Shown here: positions 1-7,087 of the stretch, piece by piece | Layout of the letters: every line of letters starts with the position of its first letter | Numbering within the stretch: the stretch's first letter is position 1 | Origin: Candidatus Aminicenantota bacterium | GTDB lineage: Bacteria; Acidobacteriota; Aminicenantia; Aminicenantales; Aminicenantaceae | Assembly (NCBI GenBank): GCA_013139435.1 | Contig: WTAW01000161.1 | Span: 1-11,548 of the forward strand | Direction of reading: 5' to 3' | DNA: 11,548 nt | The notes under the pieces: model-generated | The model's database searches: none | Told to the model about the DNA's origin: nothing | What the model saw: only the letters and a program-made list of their open reading frames with translations | Translations under genes and position numbers: made by a program

Positions 1-608
1 CCAGTTATATTTCACCATACATGACAGCCCGATCCTCGGAGAAATTTGAAGAGGCTCCAATCCAGATTATCGAGTATGCTGATTTTCTCTGTCCTGACTG
101 TCTTTACCTCACTCAACAGCTCGATCGACTGAAAGAAGAGTTTGCAGGAAAGATCAACATTGCCTTTCAGTTTTTTCCGCTGGATGGAAAGTGTAATGAT
201 GTGGTCGACAAGAATTTGCATCCAGGAGCTTGTGATCTATCCTACATTGCAGCTTATGACCCTGATAAATTCTCGCAGATTCATGATGAGATCTTTGCTA
301 GTTTCACATCTGCCAGGAATCCGGAATGGAGAAAAGAACTAGCCAAGAAGTATCAAGTTGAAGATGGCCTGAATGATGAAGGAACCAAGGAGATCGTCAA
401 ACGCATAATCGATACAGGACGAGAGTATGAAAAGACATCGGATAGGTATGCTTACGGTATTCGCTCCACGCCCACGATCATACTGAATAACCGCATGATC
501 ATCGGCACATTGCCCTATGAGCATCTGAGGGCAATCTGTCAAGCCCTGGTCGAAGAACACGAAGGCGGTAAAAAATTCATCGAAAACTGGGTGCTTTTGC
601 GAAAGTAA
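1..608 (+). CDS. DsbA-family thioredoxin-fold thiol-disulfide oxidoreductase, C-terminal part (5' end outside window)
   Basis: The frame is open to the window edge. The first ATG, at 21, has no Shine-Dalgarno sequence before it, so the true start probably lies upstream; counting below is from that ATG. A CPDC redox motif (Cys24, Cys27) follows a beta strand of the YADF type, and a Thr-Pro pair (150-151) in the RSTPT stretch matches the cis-proline loop of the thioredoxin fold. A second cysteine pair (Cys58, Cys71) in the PLDGKCN...HPGAC stretch resembles that of DsbA-like domains fused to or partnered with vitamin K epoxide reductase (VKOR). Such proteins make or shuffle disulfides outside the cytoplasm. 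A signal peptide, anchor or VKOR domain would lie outside the window. The family is clear; the exact role (oxidase, isomerase or VKOR partner) is inferred. The gene converges on the UroD-like gene with about 50 bases between them. Confidence 0.85.
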   Translation, partial: SYISPYMTARSSEKFEEAPIQIIEYADFLCPDCLYLTQQLDRLKEEFAGKINIAFQFFPLDGKCNDVVDKNLHPGACDLSYIAAYDPDKFSQIHDEIFASFTSARNPEWRKELAKKYQVEDGLNDEGTKEIVKRIIDTGREYEKTSDRYAYGIRSTPTIILNNRMIIGTLPYEHLRAICQALVEEHEGGKKFIENWVLLRK

Positions 609-659
609 CTATCACTCAGAAACTCCCAATTTTCACTATCGGTTCTCCCTTAACACTCA

Positions 660-1757
660 TCAGAGCTTTGTATTTTTTGCTGTCTCATAGAGTGCGAGGA
701 GATTTTCCAAAGGCACATCCGGTTGGACAGTGTTTGAAGGGGCGAGGACAAGACCTCCATTGGTGCCACAACACTCGATTCTTTGTTTCACTTCTGAAAC
801 AATATCATCAGGTGTTCCGAAGGGAAGAGTCTGCTGGCAGGAGATCGTTCCGTGGAGACAGACCTCAGAGCCAAAGCGCTGCATGATCTTTCCCACATCC
901 ATACTCTCCGGTTGGATGGGAGTGATCGCATCGAATCCGATCTCCACAATGTCTTCAAACACATCCTCCATGTTTCCGTCGCTGTGGAACATAAAAATGA
1001 TGTTATACTCCTGCTGAACTTCCTCAAGCAGGGTTCTCAATCTGGGTTTGAAATACGCACGCCAGATTTGAGGAGAGAGCATCATGCTATCCTGTTTAGC
1101 TATATCGCCTGCAAGCATGATCATATCGACTCCGTTGCGGGCATACTGTTTGGATAACTCGATGAGATGTTCCAGACTCCTTTCAGCCAGAGCCTCTACG
1201 ATAGCAGGTTCAAGGCTTAGATCCAGCATATAGCGTTCAAAGCCACGAAGTTCCCACGATAATTTAAAGATATTCTTCATCTCAGCCATTATGACGTAGT
1301 TTTCTTTCCAACGGGTGGCGTCCTGACGAAGTTCGTGATAACGTTCAGCGGCTTGTGGGTCGGGGAATCGATATTTTTTGACTTCATCAAGACTGGCTTC
1401 GGCTAGAGGATGATGGCTGTAATGCCAGTACAGACCTGTGGCATTTGGCACACGGCAGATGCCGTATTCGTCCTCGAACCAACCGTTTGTCCTTTGAATG
1501 ACGAGATTTTTTCGTCCCACACCGATATCAAGAATTGGGCAAGGTGAGGGGATCGCACGTTCCTTGAACTCAAGCCCTGGTTCTGCAGAAGTGTATCGGA
1601 TGTCAAGGCCAAGCTCTTCCGTGATCTTTTCGGTATCTTTGGTTCCAAAATGGCTCTCTAGTTTAGCCCAGATATCTTCCCGAAAATCTCCATCTAAAGG
1701 TATTCGGTCAGGATTCTTATGGCTGATTGCAGCAAGAATCCGCTCTCTTGAATTCAT
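660..1757 (-). CDS. Uroporphyrinogen decarboxylase superfamily (UroD/MtaA-like) protein of unknown substrate
   Basis: This 365-residue protein opens with the superfamily signature MNSRERILAAISHKNPDRIP and keeps its other landmarks: FMFHSDGN at about 256-262, LHG at 301-303, and the closing GGLVLAPSNTVQPDVP near 334-349. The length fits TIM-barrel UroD-like proteins. True UroD makes coproporphyrinogen for haem, while MtaA/MtbA/CmuA relatives move methyl groups between corrinoid proteins and thiols. The zinc-binding His-X-Cys and later Cys of the methyltransferases are replaced by His-Ser-Asp and Ser-Asn here, so neither activity can be assigned. No haem or corrinoid gene is nearby. The same-strand TauE-like permease gene ends 130 bases upstream. 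The ATG at 1757 has no clear Shine-Dalgarno sequence; a candidate promoter sits just before it. An alternative reading is a methyltransferase with unusual metal ligands. Confidence 0.9.
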   Translation of the reverse strand: MNSRERILAAISHKNPDRIPLDGDFREDIWAKLESHFGTKDTEKITEELGLDIRYTSAEPGLEFKERAIPSPCPILDIGVGRKNLVIQRTNGWFEDEYGICRVPNATGLYWHYSHHPLAEASLDEVKKYRFPDPQAAERYHELRQDATRWKENYVIMAEMKNIFKLSWELRGFERYMLDLSLEPAIVEALAERSLEHLIELSKQYARNGVDMIMLAGDIAKQDSMMLSPQIWRAYFKPRLRTLLEEVQQEYNIIFMFHSDGNMEDVFEDIVEIGFDAITPIQPESMDVGKIMQRFGSEVCLHGTISCQQTLPFGTPDDIVSEVKQRIECCGTNGGLVLAPSNTVQPDVPLENLLALYETAKNTKL

Positions 1758-1765
1758 GAGGACAG

Positions 1766-1794
1766 ATCATAGCATATCACTTTGAGAGGGACAA
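1766..1794 (-). promoter_or_regulatory. Candidate sigma70-type promoter for the UroD-like gene
   Basis: Read on the minus strand, TTGTCC (1794-1789) and TATGAT (1771-1766) are separated by exactly 17 bases. The second hexamer matches the consensus -10 at five of six positions and the first matches the -35 at four of six. Only eight bases lie between the -10 and the ATG at 1757, so transcription would begin at or next to the start codon and give a leaderless or nearly leaderless mRNA. This agrees with the lack of a Shine-Dalgarno sequence. It is a match by eye only. Confidence 0.4.
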
Positions 1795-1887
1795 ATTTTA
1801 GACCGAATATTTGTATATGGATGAATGGAGAGGAGGGTTGATTTTATGGGAATAGGAATAGAAGAGAAGGCTAATGTTTCAGAGTAC

Positions 1888-2616
1888 CTAGCGCATTATT
1901 AACACTGCACCCATACAGATCAAGGCCATGTTCACGTACCGGTCGAAGTGTTTCTGTGTCATAGTTTTGTGAGCTTTTCCCCCGACATATATCGCCAGGA
2001 AGACGATTGGCAGAGATAGGATGTAGTACTGAAAGACCCGGGTTGTCCATAGTCCTGATAGGCCATGCCCCAAGAGTATCAGGAATCCTGTGGGCAACAA
2101 ATAGCCTTGCATGGTTGCACGGAAGTGAGTGGGTGCCCATCGTCGGAGTGTTCCGTATATGACAACCGGGGGGCCGTTTGTGTTATAAGCACCTCCCAGC
2201 ACGCCCGCAATGAATCCGAAAAGAAAAGTGAATCCTAAACTCCCGCTTATTTTTTTTAATTGTGGTTTGATGAGGTTATAAACACCGTAAATGATCAGGA
2301 TCGCCCCGAGCAAGGCCTTCATAAAATCTTCATTGACGCTTTTGAGCAACACCAAACCTACCGGGACCCCAACAAAAGAGGATAGAACGAGTCGAAAAGT
2401 GGCCTTAAGGTCGGCGATCTTCCAGTTTTTTGCCAGTATGGTGATCGAGATCGTGGTGGCCACAAGAGCAACCGTTGGAGTGGCTGTTTTTAATCCCACG
2501 ACAAATGTCAGGAGGGGCATGGCGACAAGAGCATCCCCAAACCCTAAGGAAGAGCGGACGAATGTTGATATAAAAAAAATGATTAAAAGGCTAATGATTA
2601 TTTCTGGTGAGTACAT
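1888..2616 (-). CDS. TauE/SafE-family (DUF81) membrane permease
   Basis: This 242-residue, strongly hydrophobic protein has about seven or eight membrane segments, starting at residues 5-22. It carries both hallmarks of the TauE/SafE family: a first half-motif LGFGDALVAMPLL (24-36) and the related GGAYNTNGPPVVIYG (141-155) in the second half, the usual internally duplicated plan. Length is normal. Family members carry sulfite, sulfoacetate, other organosulfonates or small organic anions across the inner membrane; the substrate cannot be read from the sequence. The UroD-like gene follows on the same strand after 130 bases, but that gene has its own candidate promoter, so co-transcription is uncertain. 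The ATG at 2616 lacks a clear Shine-Dalgarno sequence. No sulfonate-degrading gene is in view to support a sulfur role. Confidence 0.88.
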   Translation of the reverse strand: MYSPEIIISLLIIFFISTFVRSSLGFGDALVAMPLLTFVVGLKTATPTVALVATTISITILAKNWKIADLKATFRLVLSSFVGVPVGLVLLKSVNEDFMKALLGAILIIYGVYNLIKPQLKKISGSLGFTFLFGFIAGVLGGAYNTNGPPVVIYGTLRRWAPTHFRATMQGYLLPTGFLILLGHGLSGLWTTRVFQYYILSLPIVFLAIYVGGKAHKTMTQKHFDRYVNMALICMGAVLIMR

Positions 2617-2631
2617 TTTTCTGAGTTATTC

Positions 2632-2660
2632 AGGTTAACAGAACAGGGAAAAAGTGGCAA
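2632..2660 (-). promoter_or_regulatory. Weak candidate promoter for the TauE/SafE-like gene
   Basis: On the minus strand, TTGCCA (2660-2655), five of six to the -35 consensus, lies 17 bases before TAACCT (2637-2632), which matches the -10 at only three of six. The -10 ends 15 bases before the ATG at 2616, so the leader would be very short. The -35 falls at the edge of the receiver-domain remnant. Support is weak. Confidence 0.25.
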
Positions 2661-2811
2661 CCGAAACCACCTCCATATCCCAGTCATCTATCTCACCGCT
2701 TATGGGGATGATACGACCGTAAAAGAGGCTTTAAAGATCACAAGCTGTGACTATATACGAAAGCCTTTTGTAGAGAGTGAAGTTGAAGAAAAGATCAGAA
2801 TGATCCTGTAG
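2650..2811 (+). pseudogene. Remnant of a response-regulator receiver domain (C-terminal half)
   Basis: Translating the frame that ends in TAG at 2809-2811 gives, from 2674, HIPVIYLTAYGDD and then, after an alpha-helix-like stretch, CDYIRKPF and EKIRMIL. This is the fourth beta strand with its conserved Thr, and the fifth with the conserved Lys-Pro, of a CheY-like receiver domain. It resembles the receivers paired with PAS-type sensor kinases. The first half, including the acidic pocket and phosphorylated Asp, is missing: recognisable sequence stops near 2660 and the frame then runs into the start of the opposite-strand permease gene. There is no in-frame start codon with a ribosome binding site. 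I read it as the relic of a deleted two-component gene. The domain identity is secure; the exact left edge is not. Confidence 0.7.
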
Positions 2812-2883
2812 AAGACATCTCTCCAAGGAAATCCATACAATTTCTTCAATGTCTATGGTATCTTTATAGCTGAAAGCCCCATT

Positions 2884-4155
2884 ATGTCAATTGTCCCATT
2901 CATTCATTCCCGATTCGGGGATTTGTCCAATCCTCAGGCTATACGGATGGGAAGCCACCAAGCTTTCACTGAAGATCACTATCAGGAAGACGGACGTCTT
3001 CTCATCCATCTGACAGTCACAGGGCGTTGTTATGCACGTTGTGAGGGCTGTATCAACAGTGCAATAACCAAAGGAAGTTCCGATCTCAGGGATAGTGTGG
3101 TCACCTTTGAGGAGACAAATCCAGAAAGGGATACAATTCTCATCCAACGTTTAGCCGATCGCCATCTGGGGAGGATCATCACGATCTGTTTTTATGGAGG
3201 AGAACCATTTTTAGCCACGGCTAAGATGGTAAGGGTCTGGCAATTACTGAGAGAGAGTACTGACTCAAATAAGTTCCAATTTTTTGTCTACACAAGCGGA
3301 GAGAAGATCGAGGAGGCCTTCCAATCTTATCCCGATTTCATGAAAGATATTTGGACCTACTCGATTTCGATAGATGGCGATGAAAGTCAGAATGACAGGA
3401 TTCGAATAGGCACGAGCCTGAAAAATATTGTGGGCAATCTCCAATCTCTGTCTTCCTTTTTTAAGGGAAATGTTCTTTTTTGGTCCACATTACGGGAAAG
3501 CCAGTCCCTCCTCAATTGTTTTGAAGAATTCATGAGACTTTACCAGCAGAACCTGGTCAATCATTTTTTCTGGCATTGGGCAGAAGACCGCCAGCCAATC
3601 AAGGATCTGGATTCCTTCGCCAACCGATATGGTGAAGAGCTCGAAAAGATCGTGGATGTCTATGTTAGAAAACTGGATGAAGGCATCCTTCTGCCACTGA
3701 CTCATATCAATGAATTGATCCTTTATCTCTTGACGGGGAAGAAAAGGGGGCATACAGCGTGTGGCGTGGAGATTGCAGAGAATTACGATATTGTCTCAGG
3801 ACAAGTGTATCCATGTGCTGATCTTCCCGTTGATGCAGCTATAGGACATCTCGACAGTGATGGTGAACTCAAACTCGAAGAGTATGACCTGAATTCACTT
3901 GTGGAGTACAGATCTGAATTGGGATGTGCAGAGTGTGGCGTTTATCCCTATTGCGGGGGGAGGTGTCCAGTTCAGGCCCTTATCGGTTCCAAAGATAGGA
4001 CCCGCCAGATCTGCCAGCTTATGCGGCTACATGTGGGTATCGTTCAAGAGCGTTTGAAGGATATCCATGAAGCCTTGAAAAAACATGAGATCTCTCTTCA
4101 AGACGTGTATGATCGATCTGCTTTTCTCGCCAAATACACGGACGTTGTCCCTTAG
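2884..4155 (+). CDS. Radical SAM protein with C-terminal SPASM-type cluster domain
   Basis: The 423-residue protein has the radical SAM CX3CX2C motif as CYARCEGC (Cys49, Cys53, Cys56), which binds the 4Fe-4S cluster that cleaves S-adenosylmethionine. FYGGEP (103-108) is the following SAM-contact motif. The C-terminal part has the SPASM cysteine pattern: Cys293, Cys311, then CAECGVYPYCGGRCP (Cys348, 351, 357, 361) and Cys377, which would hold auxiliary clusters. SPASM enzymes include peptide maturases, sulfatase maturases and other protein- or small-molecule-modifying enzymes. The target here is unknown. No short precursor-like ORF was found in 2812-2883 or 4156-4339, and no sulfatase is present. 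The ATG at 2884 has only a weak GAAAG before it. The next gene is 184 bases away, so this is probably a separate transcription unit. Confidence 0.9.
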   Translation: MSIVPFIHSRFGDLSNPQAIRMGSHQAFTEDHYQEDGRLLIHLTVTGRCYARCEGCINSAITKGSSDLRDSVVTFEETNPERDTILIQRLADRHLGRIITICFYGGEPFLATAKMVRVWQLLRESTDSNKFQFFVYTSGEKIEEAFQSYPDFMKDIWTYSISIDGDESQNDRIRIGTSLKNIVGNLQSLSSFFKGNVLFWSTLRESQSLLNCFEEFMRLYQQNLVNHFFWHWAEDRQPIKDLDSFANRYGEELEKIVDVYVRKLDEGILLPLTHINELILYLLTGKKRGHTACGVEIAENYDIVSGQVYPCADLPVDAAIGHLDSDGELKLEEYDLNSLVEYRSELGCAECGVYPYCGGRCPVQALIGSKDRTRQICQLMRLHVGIVQERLKDIHEALKKHEISLQDVYDRSAFLAKYTDVVP

Positions 4156-4199
4156 CGTTTTAACATCCGAGGATACCAATCACAACTGGTTGACGCTAA
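4152..4199 (+). terminator. Possible weak terminator hairpin after the radical SAM gene
   Basis: TTAGCGT (4152-4158), which includes the stop codon, pairs with ACGCTAA (4193-4199) across a 34-base loop and is followed after four bases by a short T run in TGATTTTTAG. A small inner ACCA/TGGT pairing could shorten the loop. The arms are only seven pairs and the T run is five, so termination is uncertain. Confidence 0.2.
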
Positions 4200-4339
4200 A
4201 CTGATTTTTAGACATAATACAGAACCTGGATTATTCACAAGTCGAGGTGACCGGAGTGGCGAGGTTGAGTCGGGAAAAGGCGCTTAGGATGTAGCTTTTT
4301 TGAATAGTCCAATAAGAATCGGTCATTAAGGAAAGTCGA

Positions 4340-5371
4340 ATGCGAGTAGCCATGTACTACAACAACAAAAACATCCGGATCGAGGAAATGCCAGTCCCAA
4401 AAATAGAAGCAGGGGAGATCTTGATGAGTGTCGAGGCGAGCGGTGTTTGCGGTAGTGATGTTCTGGAATGGTACCGTATCAAAAAGGCGCCTCTGGTACT
4501 GGGGCACGAAGTTGCAGGTCAGGTGGTCGAAGTGGGCTCGGGTGTCGATAAATTTAAAGTCGGGGATCGCATTGTGGCTGCGCATCATGTCCCTTGTAAT
4601 ACATGCACCTACTGTCTTTCCGGTCATCATACGGCTTGTGATACACTGCGGAGCACCAATTTTGATCCTGGCGGATTTGCCGAGCTTCTTAGGATCCCGG
4701 CGATCAATGTCGACAGGGGAGTCCACATCATCCCTGAGGAGATCTCTTATGAGGATGCAACATTCCATGAACCTCTGGGATGCGTGATCCGTGCACAGCG
4801 GATCGCACGACTCTCAGCCGGGCAGTGTGTTCTTGTTTTCGGATGCGGGATCGCAGGGCTTCTCAATGTTCATCTGGCGAGATTCACTGGTGCTGGCAAA
4901 ATTTTGGCGCTCGACATCGTTCCTTTCAGACTTGATGCGGCAAAAGAATTCGGCGCAGATGAGGCGATCCTCCCCACCGAAGATGTTCAAGCATGCCTCC
5001 GCCAGATGAACAGCGGAAGACTGGCGGACCAAGTTTTTGTGTGCACGGGCGCCGAAAGTGCGCAGATCCAGGCTATGGAGTGTGTGGAAAGGGGAGGGAC
5101 TGTGCTTTTCTTCGCTCCCACGGATCCTGATGTGCGTACTCCGCTTTCCATTAATGACATTTTCTTCAGGAACGATGTCACATTGACCACTTCCTATGGG
5201 GCTGCCCCATATGATTCCTGGTTAGCTCTGGAGCTCATCCGCTCTCCTCTAATGAGAGTCAATGATATGATCACACACAGATTTCCTCTTGCAGAAACAC
5301 AAACAGGCTTCCAAGTTGTGGCTAAAGCACAGGATTCGTTCAAAGTGAACATTGAGCCTCAGAAGGTATAG
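4340..5371 (+). CDS. Zinc-dependent medium-chain dehydrogenase (threonine/sorbitol dehydrogenase-like)
   Basis: This 343-residue medium-chain dehydrogenase (MDR) has an N-terminal GroES-like half with catalytic zinc ligands Cys37 (GVCGSD), His56-Glu57 (GHE) and Glu144 (FHEP). Its structural zinc loop is formed by Cys86, Cys89, Cys92 and Cys100. The C-terminal Rossmann half has FGCGIAG (167-173), and an acidic Asp192 at the end of the second strand suggests NAD rather than NADP. The fold oxidises secondary alcohols of polyols, sugars or amino alcohols to ketones, or the reverse. The exact substrate is not readable. AAGGA lies seven bases before the ATG, which supports this start. It heads a run of five same-strand genes; the aldolase gene begins 25 bases downstream, so the ketone it makes may be the aldolase substrate (inference). 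Confidence 0.92.
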   Translation: MRVAMYYNNKNIRIEEMPVPKIEAGEILMSVEASGVCGSDVLEWYRIKKAPLVLGHEVAGQVVEVGSGVDKFKVGDRIVAAHHVPCNTCTYCLSGHHTACDTLRSTNFDPGGFAELLRIPAINVDRGVHIIPEEISYEDATFHEPLGCVIRAQRIARLSAGQCVLVFGCGIAGLLNVHLARFTGAGKILALDIVPFRLDAAKEFGADEAILPTEDVQACLRQMNSGRLADQVFVCTGAESAQIQAMECVERGGTVLFFAPTDPDVRTPLSINDIFFRNDVTLTTSYGAAPYDSWLALELIRSPLMRVNDMITHRFPLAETQTGFQVVAKAQDSFKVNIEPQKV

Positions 5372-5396
5372 AACTTGAATTAAAAGGAGAATAATT

Positions 5397-6182
5397 ATGG
5401 ATTGGGGAAAGAAAAACAGACTCTCTCAAATCATCAAACCCGACACCGGGCGTACAGTCATGTTAGCTGTTGACCACGGCTATTTTTTAGGGCCGACACA
5501 CAAACTGGAAGTGCCTGAAGAGACAATCACACCTCTTTTACCCTATGCTGATGCTCTTATGTTGACGCGAGGTGTGTTGAGAAATTGTGTCAGTCCTGAA
5601 ACATCTGTGCCCATCGTTCTCAGAGTTTCCGGAGGTTCGAGCATCATCGGAGATGATCTCTCTAATGAGGGCATAACAACTTCGATGGAGGATGCGGTTC
5701 GGTTGAATGTGGCGGCAGTTGCCCTTTCCATTTTTGTGGGCTCAGATTATGAACAACAGACACTCATGAACTTGGCCATTATCGTGGATATGGCGGAAGA
5801 GTATGGGATTCCTGTACTCGCTGTCACAGCCGTCGGCAAGGAACTGGGTAAAAGGGATGAGCGTTTTCTCTCCCTCTCCTGCCGGATTGCTGCAGAACAG
5901 GGAGCGAGTTTTGTCAAGACCTATTACTGTGAAGACTTCGAAAAAGTGGTGGGGAGCTGCCCTGTTCCCGTCGTCATTGCTGGTGGTCCCAAACTAGAAA
6001 CAGAGCTGGATTCGTTCAAGCTGGCTCACAGTGCTATCCAAAAGGGTGCCAAGGGAGTGGACTTTGGCAGAAACATCTGGCAGAACCCTAATCCGATCGG
6101 TATGATCAAGGCCATTCGTGCAATCGTCCATGAGAATGCTTCGCCGGAAGATGCACAGAGGATATACGACGAAAACAAGTAA
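5397..6182 (+). CDS. LsrF-like class I aldolase/thiolase (DeoC/FbaB/LacD superfamily)
   Basis: The 261-residue protein reads closely like LsrF (3-hydroxy-5-phosphonooxypentane-2,4-dione thiolase of AI-2 breakdown) along its whole length: DWGKKNRLSQIIKPDTGRTV, DHGYFLGPT (26-34), LTRGVLR (56-62), KTYY (174-177), CPVPVVIAGG (188-197) and GVDFGRNIWQ. Lys174 matches the catalytic lysine of LsrF. The roughly 30-residue N-terminal extension of the E. coli protein is absent. Known relatives cleave or join C-C bonds of phosphorylated ketones, with phosphate held by the late glycine-rich loops. No lsrK, lsrR, lsrG or transporter gene is present, so an AI-2 role is doubtful. The match shows family and mechanism, not substrate. 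An AAGGAG Shine-Dalgarno sequence (5384-5389) lies seven bases before the ATG, the strongest in the operon. Confidence 0.88.
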   Translation: MDWGKKNRLSQIIKPDTGRTVMLAVDHGYFLGPTHKLEVPEETITPLLPYADALMLTRGVLRNCVSPETSVPIVLRVSGGSSIIGDDLSNEGITTSMEDAVRLNVAAVALSIFVGSDYEQQTLMNLAIIVDMAEEYGIPVLAVTAVGKELGKRDERFLSLSCRIAAEQGASFVKTYYCEDFEKVVGSCPVPVVIAGGPKLETELDSFKLAHSAIQKGAKGVDFGRNIWQNPNPIGMIKAIRAIVHENASPEDAQRIYDENK

Positions 6183-6216
6183 TGTACAGAAAGCGATTGC
6201 CTGAAAGAGATTTGGA

Positions 6217-7041
6217 ATGAAAATTGCGCTCATCCAACAGCATGCCACTCTAGACCGTGAGGACAATGTTCGCCGTGGCCTTGAGGCATTCAAGATCGCG
6301 GCCGAATCTGGTGCCGAACTCATTGCCTTTGCGGAACTCGCCTTTTACCGTTTTCTTCCGCAAACTCAAGCAACTCCACAAGAGCTGAAGAAGGCAGAAC
6401 CCATTCCCGGCCCTACAACAGAGAAATTTGCCCGACTTTCCAAGGAATACGGTGTTGTAGCTGTTCTCAACAGCTTTGAATCAGACGGAGAAAGAACCTA
6501 TGATGCCTCACCTGTTATCGATGCGGATGGCACTCTGCTCGGGGTGACCCGGATGGTCCACATCATGGAGGGATTGGGATTTTATGAGAAGGGGTATTAC
6601 ACACCCGGAGATAAGATGAGTTTTGTCTACGAGACACAGGTGGGACGAGTGGGTGTTGCCATCTGTTATGACAGACATTATCCCGAATACATGAGGAATC
6701 TGGCACTTCAAGGTGCGGAACTGGTTATTGTCCCTCAAGCGGGTGCTTTAGGGGAGTGGCCCGATGGAATTTTTGAGGGAGAGCTCCAAGTAGCCGCGTT
6801 CCAGAACGGCTACTTCGCCGCTCTCGTCAATAGGGTGGGGAAGGAAGAAAAACTCCACTTTTCGGGTGAATCCTATGTTGTCGATCCCTTCGGAACAGTG
6901 ATCGCCCGTGCTCCCCAAGACAAAGATTTTATCCTCTATGCCGAATGCGATTTGGATCAAATCCCTGAAAGTCCGGCCAGGAAGTTTTTTCTCCGCGACA
7001 GACGGCCCGATTTCTACAGGAAACTGGATCTTGACGAGTGA
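6217..7041 (+). CDS. Carbon-nitrogen hydrolase (nitrilase superfamily) with altered catalytic lysine position
   Basis: The 274-residue protein has the nitrilase-superfamily sandwich layout: Glu40 in FAELAFYRF, the nucleophile Cys150 in AICYDRHYPE, and the second conserved Glu124 in GFYEKGYYTPGD. Related amidases such as N-carbamoylputrescine amidase and beta-ureidopropionase hydrolyse non-peptide amide or carbamoyl bonds. In those enzymes the catalytic Lys sits in a YRK-x-HI stretch about ten residues before Glu124. Here that stretch reads TRMVHI, so Met113 occupies the Lys position by a gap-free comparison. The protein may be inactive, use another lysine, or belong to a clade with different chemistry. 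The gene starts 34 bases after the aldolase with only a weak purine-rich leader, and the NusG-like gene follows after 46 bases. The substrate is unknown. Confidence 0.88.
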   Translation: MKIALIQQHATLDREDNVRRGLEAFKIAAESGAELIAFAELAFYRFLPQTQATPQELKKAEPIPGPTTEKFARLSKEYGVVAVLNSFESDGERTYDASPVIDADGTLLGVTRMVHIMEGLGFYEKGYYTPGDKMSFVYETQVGRVGVAICYDRHYPEYMRNLALQGAELVIVPQAGALGEWPDGIFEGELQVAAFQNGYFAALVNRVGKEEKLHFSGESYVVDPFGTVIARAPQDKDFILYAECDLDQIPESPARKFFLRDRRPDFYRKLDLDE

Positions 7042-7087
7042 AAAAAGGGTGTTGAGTCATATTTTGTTTCTGGAATAAGGATTATTT

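Noticed and set aside
609..659. Bidirectional terminator between the DsbA-like and UroD-like genes
   Set aside because: No inverted repeat of useful length with a T run was found.
2291..2638. Plus-strand open frame opposite the permease gene
   Set aside because: It is antisense to the TauE/SafE-like gene and has no recognisable motif.
4156..4339. Possible precursor peptide gene for the radical SAM/SPASM enzyme
   Set aside because: No plausible start-to-stop frame with a ribosome binding site and a peptide-like sequence was found by eye; the only ATG noted, at about 4289, is followed at once by a stop.
4235..4768. Long minus-strand open frame of about 177 codons
   Set aside because: It lies opposite the dehydrogenase gene, its residues form no recognisable domain, and the plus-strand gene has all its zinc ligands and a ribosome binding site.
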